NCBI GenBank assembly: GCA_000438415.1
Contig: FR902241.1
Coordinates: 1 to 64,000, forward strand
Reading direction: 5' to 3'
Length of the DNA: 64,000 nt
Source: Clostridium sp. CAG:628
GTDB taxonomy: Bacteria > Bacillota_I > Bacilli_A > RF39 > UBA660
Positions 60,202 through 64,000 of the stretch are shown here, in pieces. A program made the position numbers and the translations under genes. A model generated the notes under the pieces. That model was not told the origin of the DNA, did not search any database, and was given only the letters and a program-made list of their open reading frames with translations. Numbering within the stretch: position 1 is the stretch's first letter; every line of letters starts with the position of its first letter.

Positions 60202-60230
60202 ATTGTACCATAGATAACTAAGAAATGCAA
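60202..60230 (-). promoter_or_regulatory. Promoter of rplU-prp-rpmA
   Basis: TTGCAT (60230-60225), 17-bp spacer ending TGG, TACAAT (60207-60202). Confidence 0.8.
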
Positions 60231-60280
60231 GTAAAAAGCAATGATTAGGCCATTTTTAAATTAAAAATTCAAAAAATAAG

Positions 60281-60309
60281 TTTACTTTATAAGCAAAATA
60301 TGTTATTAT
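60281..60309 (+). promoter_or_regulatory. Promoter of tandem small RNA A
   Basis: TTTACT (60281-60286), 17 bp, TATTAT (60304-60309). Confidence 0.6.
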
Positions 60310-60315
60310 TAGTAC

Positions 60316-60391
60316 ATAAATTAATTAACGCACGCAAGTATGCGCCGATATTTATTATCTAGCGTTGACGCGGGGTTAATTGATTTTTTTT
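60316..60391 (+). ncRNA. Structured small RNA A (first of a tandem pair)
   Basis: About 76 nt between its own promoter and terminator. The 5' AATTAATTAAC (60319-60329) pairs with GTTAATTGATT (60375-60385, one G-U), followed by seven T. Inside, GCGC/GCGT closes a GATA...TATC hairpin. It is followed 137 bp later by a second copy with promoter and terminator. No ORF is present. The family is unknown to me. Confidence 0.7.
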
Positions 60392-60417
60392 ATTTTAAGA
60401 AAAATTCAATTTTATTA

Positions 60418-60446
60418 TTTACAAAAGAAATAAAATATGGTACTAT
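60418..60446 (+). promoter_or_regulatory. Promoter of tandem small RNA B
   Basis: TTTACA (60418-60423), 17-bp spacer ending TGG, TACTAT (60441-60446). Confidence 0.65.
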
Positions 60447-60452
60447 TAGTAC

Positions 60453-60529
60453 ATAAATTAATTAACGCACGCAAAACTTGCCCCGATATTTATATCTAGG
60501 GTTCAGACGCGGGGTTAATTAATTTTTTT
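60453..60529 (+). ncRNA. Structured small RNA B, antisense to the 3' end of the convergent gene
   Basis: About 77 nt, homologous to RNA A. The outer stem AATTAATTAAC (60456-60466) / GTTAATTAATT (60514-60524) is perfect, followed by seven T. The inner stem is GCCC/GGGT where RNA A has GCGC/GCGT: a compensatory G-C to C-G change that supports the fold. CGCACGCAA, CGATATTTA and GACGCGGGG are conserved in both. Its last 34 nt are complementary to the 3' end of the gene at 60496. Confidence 0.72.
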
Positions 60530-61065
60530 ATGTCTAAAATATCATATAAATATTTTTTAGTATTAGCGTCATTTCTTATTAATACAACCGCTTCATATAT
60601 ATTTTCTTTTACATCATCGATAATACTAAAAACTATTTTGTATCTATAAAATCCATATTTAGCATCTTTAACATGCTTACTCTTTTTATTGCTTGAGTAA
60701 ATCCTATTACCAGAATTATCGATAATTTCTTTTAAGTATTTACTCAGTAAACCTTTAATTTTTTTATCTTCTATATCTAAATTTCTAGAATATTTAGAAA
60801 ATGAATACTCTCTACTAGTTTTCTTATCAATAATAACATTGTTATTAGTTTCTGTTATTTTATAAATTTCGCCTTTTTGGCTATTTATATTTTTTACAGT
60901 TTCTTTATTTATAGTTTTAAAATCCATATTATCAAAATCTTTATCTATTATCCGAAGTCTATTAAAACTACCATCAGCATTATAAACCTCAGTACTTTCG
61001 CATACCTCAAACGAAATTTCCGGTGTATAGTCTAAACATTCACAACTTATAATATTGACTATCAT
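60496..61065 (-). CDS. Protein of unknown function with phage polyvalent-type C-terminal domain
   Basis: A 189-aa soluble protein. The N-terminal half is acidic and unfamiliar (three Cys). The C-terminal half (SRNLDIEDKKIKGLLSKYLKE ... SKHVKDAKYGFYRYKIVFSI ... YEAVVLIRNDANTKKYLYDILDIKKL) resembles the accessory domain often found at the ends of large mobile-element polyvalent proteins, some with Barnase/EndoU/RelE-like nucleases; this is a tentative reading. A TTGAAA-N17-TATAAT promoter and GGGTGG precede it. Its last 11 codons are antisense to small RNA B, so the stop and the RNA terminator overlap. A toxin or effector role controlled by the RNAs is a hypothesis only. Confidence 0.6.
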   Translation of the reverse strand: MIVNIISCECLDYTPEISFEVCESTEVYNADGSFNRLRIIDKDFDNMDFKTINKETVKNINSQKGEIYKITETNNNVIIDKKTSREYSFSKYSRNLDIEDKKIKGLLSKYLKEIIDNSGNRIYSSNKKSKHVKDAKYGFYRYKIVFSIIDDVKENIYEAVVLIRNDANTKKYLYDILDIKKLINPASEP

Positions 61066-61127
61066 ATAACCACCCTTCGTTTAGAATTTATTATACTAAT
61101 TTATGAATCAAATTTCAAGCGAATATT

Positions 61128-61156
61128 AAAAAAATATAGACCAGACCAGTCTATAT
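61128..61156 (-). terminator. Terminator of parE-parC
   Basis: ATATAGAC pairs with GTCTATAT around TGGTCTG, followed by seven T. Confidence 0.88.
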
Positions 61157-63730
61157 TTTAAATTCATCAAAGAAGTCACTCATAGTCAAAGTTTCATAAA
61201 CCTCTTTTTTAGGTTTATCTTCTTTCTTACTAACTTTTTCTTCTTTAACACTTTCATTAGAATTATCTTTTTCTTCATTAGAAACTTCACTATTTTCTAA
61301 TTTAACATCATCAATTACTTTAAGTCTAGCCTCTTTAAACACATCAGTTAAATCCTTCTTAGATATTGTACTACCTGTACTAGATTTATCCATAATATTA
61401 ATCTCACTGGACTTAATTGTTTCAGTGTCTTCTCTTATAAGACCATAATTAGTTTTAGAACTTCCTGCATAACATTCAGTTATTTTATATTTCTTTGATT
61501 TAGGACTATGTAAGATATTATCGCCTTTTAAACTTCTCTTACTATAATCTATTTCTTCTAGTTTTATTCTTTTAGCAGTATTTTTATCAGTAAATATAGT
61601 AATGTATTCGTGGTTTTCATTAGTTACAAACGCACTTACTACACTGTCACTCACTAGTTTAATACCTTTAACTCCACTTGTTTTTAATCCAACAACAGGT
61701 ATTTCTTCTTTGTTAAACTTAAGAGCAAACCCATTTTCTGTAACTATATATACTACTCCATCATTTATACTTGCACTTACTACTTCATCATTATCTTTAA
61801 GCTTAAATATAGTCATAGGTTTAGAGTATCTTGTAACTGGTAAATTAGATAATTCAGTTTGCTTTACAAAACCATCTTTACTAAATAGTGTTATAGTTCT
61901 AGAGTCAAAATTCTTTATACCAAAACTTGCAATAATAGTTTCTCCTTCAGATAAAGGAATATAACTACTTATATGTTTACCAATATCTTTATATTTACAT
62001 TCAGTAATATCTCTTACTGGTAAATAGCAATAATTTCCTAAATTAGTAATTAGTATAATTGTATCTATATTATTAATTTTATATAAACCTATTAAATAAT
62101 CTTTCTCTTTTAGTACGTATTCAGTTTCATTATTAGAATTATATACTTTTATACTTAACTTTTTAATATATCCACTTTTACTTACACTTACTATAAAATC
62201 TTCTTTAGGTATCATACTTAACTCATCTATCTTAATTTCAGTAATTTCATCTTTAATAATAGTTCTTCTAGGAGTTGCAAACTCTTTCTTAATACTTCTA
62301 AGTTCATCTTTCATTACTCCCTTTAGAACACTTTCATCATTTATTACACTTGTTAAATATTTAATAAGTTCAAGTAAGTTAGCATGTTCATTTTGTAAGT
62401 CAGTAACATCAGTATTAGTAAGTTTATATAACTGCATCATAACAATAGCAGTAGCCTGTTCAGTAGTAAAATCATACTCTTTAACTAAGTTTTCTATCGC
62501 ATCAGCCTTATTTTTACTTTTCCTAATAGTTTTAATTACTTCATCTAGTATATCTAGTGCTTTTATAAAACCTTCTACTATATGAAGTCTTTTTTTAGAA
62601 TGCTCTAAATCAAACTTACTTCTATTTATTACAACTTCTTCTTTATGAAGAATGAATGCATCCAATATTTCAAGAAGTCCTAAAGTTTTAGGCCTTTTAT
62701 TATCTATAGCAACAACATTAAAGTTATAGTTTATTTGTAAATCAGTATTTTTTAGTAAATAATTGATTATCAAATTAGCGTCAGCATCTTTTTTAAGTTC
62801 AATTACTAATCTAGCCATGTTAGTTCTATCCGATTCGTCAATTACATCAACTATTCCATCAATTTTTTTATCACTCTTAATGTCTTCTATTTTTTTCTTT
62901 AATTGTTCTTTTAACACTTCATAAGGTATTTCTTTTATAAGAATTTGTTTTTTACCTTTTTCTTCAATAATTTCATAGTTAGCTTTTAATACTACTTTCC
63001 CTTTACCAGTAGTATATGCTTGAATAAGCCCTTCTTTACCCTCAACTACACCACCTGTTGGAAAGTCAGGCCCTTTTATTATTTCTAGTATAGTATCAAG
63101 TCTGCAGTTAGGACTATCAATTCTTTTTATAGTTGCATCTATCACTTCGGTTAAATTATGTGGTGGAATGTTTGTTGCATAACCTGCACTAATTCCAGTA
63201 GATCCATTAACTAACAGTGCTGGAAAATGTGCTGGTAAAACAGTGGGTTCTAAATCTTCATCACTATAGTTAAGCGTCATTTTAACAGCATCTTTATTTA
63301 TATCTGATAGCATTACATTTGCTATTTTAGAAAGTCTTGCCTCAGTATAACGACTTGCTGCTGGACCATCTCCATCAATTGAACCATTATTTCCGTGTAT
63401 TTCTACAAGTGGTTCACGCATTTTCCATCTTTGACTAAGCCTTACTAACGCATCGTATATAGAACTATCTCCATGTGGGTGATAATGCCCCATGATATCT
63501 CCAACCGCTTTAGCACTTTTTCTAAAAGGTTTATCATATGTGTTATGACTTTCATACATACTCCAAAGTATTCTTCTTTGAACTGGCTTTAAACCATCTC
63601 TAACATCTGGTAAAGCACGGTCTTGTATAATACTTTTTGCATATCTTCCAAACCTATCTTCCATTATTTCTTCTAGAGTGTAATCATATATTTTTTCTAC
63701 AATGTTTTCTTCAATTTTCTTTTTTGCCAT
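61151..63730 (-). CDS. parC: DNA topoisomerase IV subunit A
   Basis: An 859-aa type IIA topoisomerase subunit. The breakage-reunion domain has the winged helix ALPDVRDGLKPVQRRILW, HYHPHGDSSIYDALVRL and the catalytic Tyr in AASRYTEARL; ALLVNGSTGISAGYATNIPPHNL follows. The C-terminal beta-pinwheel lacks the GyrA box (QRRGGKG), which supports ParC over GyrA, and it lies directly after parE. A Ser/Glu/Lys-rich tail ends the protein. Confidence 0.95.
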   Translation of the reverse strand: MAKKKIEENIVEKIYDYTLEEIMEDRFGRYAKSIIQDRALPDVRDGLKPVQRRILWSMYESHNTYDKPFRKSAKAVGDIMGHYHPHGDSSIYDALVRLSQRWKMREPLVEIHGNNGSIDGDGPAASRYTEARLSKIANVMLSDINKDAVKMTLNYSDEDLEPTVLPAHFPALLVNGSTGISAGYATNIPPHNLTEVIDATIKRIDSPNCRLDTILEIIKGPDFPTGGVVEGKEGLIQAYTTGKGKVVLKANYEIIEEKGKKQILIKEIPYEVLKEQLKKKIEDIKSDKKIDGIVDVIDESDRTNMARLVIELKKDADANLIINYLLKNTDLQINYNFNVVAIDNKRPKTLGLLEILDAFILHKEEVVINRSKFDLEHSKKRLHIVEGFIKALDILDEVIKTIRKSKNKADAIENLVKEYDFTTEQATAIVMMQLYKLTNTDVTDLQNEHANLLELIKYLTSVINDESVLKGVMKDELRSIKKEFATPRRTIIKDEITEIKIDELSMIPKEDFIVSVSKSGYIKKLSIKVYNSNNETEYVLKEKDYLIGLYKINNIDTIILITNLGNYCYLPVRDITECKYKDIGKHISSYIPLSEGETIIASFGIKNFDSRTITLFSKDGFVKQTELSNLPVTRYSKPMTIFKLKDNDEVVSASINDGVVYIVTENGFALKFNKEEIPVVGLKTSGVKGIKLVSDSVVSAFVTNENHEYITIFTDKNTAKRIKLEEIDYSKRSLKGDNILHSPKSKKYKITECYAGSSKTNYGLIREDTETIKSSEINIMDKSSTGSTISKKDLTDVFKEARLKVIDDVKLENSEVSNEEKDNSNESVKEEKVSKKEDKPKKEVYETLTMSDFFDEFKI

Positions 63731-63732
63731 AA

Positions 63733-64000
63733 TTACCTCCTAAAATCATCTTCTAGAGTAAAGTCAACATTCTCGTTTATCCAGTCTTTTCTAGGTTCAA
63801 CTTTATCTCCCATTAACACACTTACTCTTTTTTCAGCAAGCATCGCATCTTCTATATTAACCTTTATTAAACTTCTATGTCTTGGATCCATAGTTGTCTC
63901 AAATAACTCTTCAGCATCCATTTCTCCTAGTCCTTTAAATCTATTTATTTTGTAAGCACCTTTAATTTCTTTTCTCTTAATAGCTAATTCTTCATCAGTT
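63733..64000 (-). CDS. parE: DNA topoisomerase IV subunit B, C-terminal end (runs off the window)
   Basis: The last 88 codons of a type IIA topoisomerase B subunit: reading in from the window edge ...TDEELAIKRKEIKG, YKINRFKGLGEMDAEELFETTMDP, then the ending WINENVDFTLEDDFRR. This is the Toprim-linked C-terminal motif shared by ParE and GyrB; adjacency to parC (three-base gap) decides for ParE. The start lies beyond position 64000. Confidence 0.95.
   Translation of the reverse strand, partial: TDEELAIKRKEIKGAYKINRFKGLGEMDAEELFETTMDPRHRSLIKVNIEDAMLAEKRVSVLMGDKVEPRKDWINENVDFTLEDDFRR

Noticed and set aside
60316..60529. Type III antitoxin repeats for the 60496 gene
   Set aside because: The RNAs are on the opposite strand and each has its own promoter and terminator, unlike type III loci; kept as a separate unexplained RNA pair.

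Overview
The window is a 64 kb stretch of a very AT-rich (roughly 28% GC by eye), gene-dense bacterial chromosome. TGA is used as a stop (end of hrcA, end of the RelB-like antitoxin), so this is the standard bacterial code and not the Mycoplasma code. Gene orders are of the Bacillus type: rplU-prp-rpmA, hrcA-grpE-dnaK-dnaJ, dnaB-dnaI, ruvX-yrzB-mltG-trmR-U32-U32-greA, rpsT/gpr-spoIIP, spoIVFA-spoIVFB, rnr-smpB, parE-parC and a PolC-type polymerase. With prepilin genes, PPDK and the low GC, this suggests an uncultured, probably gut-associated Bacilli lineage (Erysipelotrichales / RF39-like). The lineage is an inference; the window holds no rRNA.

Layout. 1-5.1 kb: a small leader ORF, a giant RND/MMPL exporter with a divergent TetR regulator, a candidate sRNA and a SpoVIF homologue. 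5.2-11.4 kb: der, a pseudopilin, miaB behind a leader/terminator, prepilin peptidase and a GspF/PilC protein. 11.5-16.2 kb: a ClpX-like ATPase, a CDP-alcohol phosphatidyltransferase, a polysaccharide deacetylase, mscL and an orphan MvaI/BcnI-like restriction endonuclease. 16.5-19.8 kb: tRNA-Leu, tRNA-Ile2 and the dnaB-dnaI replication-initiation operon. 19.9-20.6 kb: a complete type III toxin-antitoxin locus (CptIN-like). 20.6-26.6 kb: the ppdK-tdk-xer-pseudopilin operon and a divergent PilB/GspE ATPase. 26.6-32.7 kb: tig, greA and the tRNA wobble-uridine/cell-wall cluster. 32.8-36.2 kb: tRNA-Lys and several poorly known proteins. 36.2-40.4 kb: sporulation-type genes (spoIVFB, spoIVFA, spoIIP, gpr) with rpsT. 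40.5-50.0 kb: smpB, fic, rnr, a broken surface/pilin-like gene carrying a GC-rich patch that looks like a diversity-generating-retroelement variable region, and polC. 50.1-56 kb: a decayed RelB/YafQ module and the CIRCE-controlled heat-shock operon with two extra small genes. 56-64 kb: asnS, a second Fic protein with a likely partner, the L21-Prp-L27 operon with a leader, two tandem structured small RNAs convergent with an unusual gene, then parC and the end of parE.

How the genes work together. A type IV pilus/competence-like export machine is spread over several loci: two pseudopilins, prepilin peptidase, platform protein and ATPase. Replication and topology genes (polC, dnaB, dnaI, parC/E) and translation/quality-control genes (tig, greA, smpB, rnr, dnaK system) form the core. 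The accessory layer is small but rich: a type III TA system, a dead type II TA system, two Fic proteins, an orphan restriction enzyme, a possible DGR target and at least three unexplained small RNAs. Many promoters fit a TTGnnn-N17-TATAAT pattern whose spacer ends in TGG, and several are nested in the terminator of the gene upstream.
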